Below are positions 6,324 through 6,438 of a stretch of 6,438 nucleotides of DNA, piece after piece. The stretch spans positions 1-6,438 of the forward strand of contig CAYQNW010000125.1 in assembly GCA_964418885.1 (NCBI GenBank). The letters run 5' to 3'. How positions within the stretch are numbered: the first letter of the stretch is position 1; each line of letters begins with the position of its first letter. The notes beneath the pieces are model-generated. The model did not search any database. It was not told where the DNA came from and was given only the letters and a program-made list of their open reading frames with translations. This DNA is from BMS3ABIN03 sp964418885 (GTDB lineage: Bacteria > Bacteroidota > Ignavibacteria > Ignavibacteriales > Ignavibacteriaceae). A program made the translations under genes and the position numbers.

Positions 6324-6438
6324 TTCGACAGGATTTGCCGTTGCTGCTTTTATTGCCTGGTAACTAATAGTTGCAAGTGCAACCAGCAAAGCAATTCCGC
6401 CGGGAAGAACAAATTCCCACCAACTAATATCTGTTTTA
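6306..6438 (-). CDS. MacB/FtsX-type ABC transporter permease C, C-terminal end (runs off the right edge)
   Basis: Only the last 43 codons, one extra base and the TAG stop are inside the window. They encode a final membrane segment (ISWWEFVLPGGIALLVALAT) and the family end QAIKAATANPVEALRYE. The stretch aligns without gaps to the last 43 residues of permease B, with 33 identical by my count, so it is a paralogue. It lies directly upstream of the hydrolase in the direction of transcription, with 105 bases between its stop and the hydrolase ATG. Transcription could continue into the hydrolase unless the hairpins at 6273-6323 stop it. Whether it is full length cannot be seen here. Confidence 0.9.
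   Translation of the reverse strand, partial: KTDISWWEFVLPGGIALLVALATISYQAIKAATANPVEALRYE

Overview
The window looks like part of an AT-rich genome from the Bacteroidota/Ignavibacteriota/Calditrichota side of bacteria (the FCB group). This rests on three things: tandem MacB/FtsX-type permease genes of about 780 residues ending in NPVEALRYE, a secreted protein whose signal peptide ends in a typical ...IIAQ, and low GC by eye (not computed). No rRNA, tRNA, CRISPR array or insertion sequence was seen, so the phylum is an inference.

Every gene I can support lies on the minus strand, so transcription runs from right to left. In that order they are: the last 43 codons of permease C (6438 to 6306); a 1015-residue secreted serine hydrolase (6200 to 3153); a complete permease B of 783 residues (3130 to 779); a gene-free stretch of 410 bases (778 to 369); and the first 122 codons of permease A (368 to 1). 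Hydrolase and permease B are 22 bases apart, each with a Shine-Dalgarno-like site, and are probably co-transcribed. Permease A may have its own control region.

The three permeases are paralogues. A and B align without gaps over their first 60 residues (about 35 identical). B and C align without gaps over their last 43 (33 identical). No ATPase gene is visible, so any ATP-driven partner must be encoded elsewhere. The hydrolase has a signal peptide, an N-terminal beta-sandwich, an alpha/beta-hydrolase core with a visible Ser-Asp-His triad, a beta-rich region, a further conserved-looking region and a C-terminal DUF3471-like domain. It should act outside the cytoplasm. Its placement between permeases suggests a link in export, envelope stress or substrate handling, but nothing here proves one.

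The most unusual non-coding signal is at the 3' ends of permeases B and C. In both, the stop codon sits at the loop edge of a 12-bp hairpin whose 3' arm is untranslated, and a second, sequence-divergent hairpin follows at once. The 410-base gap holds a pair of similar dyads 20 bp apart and a perfect 16-bp palindrome, which could be regulator sites.
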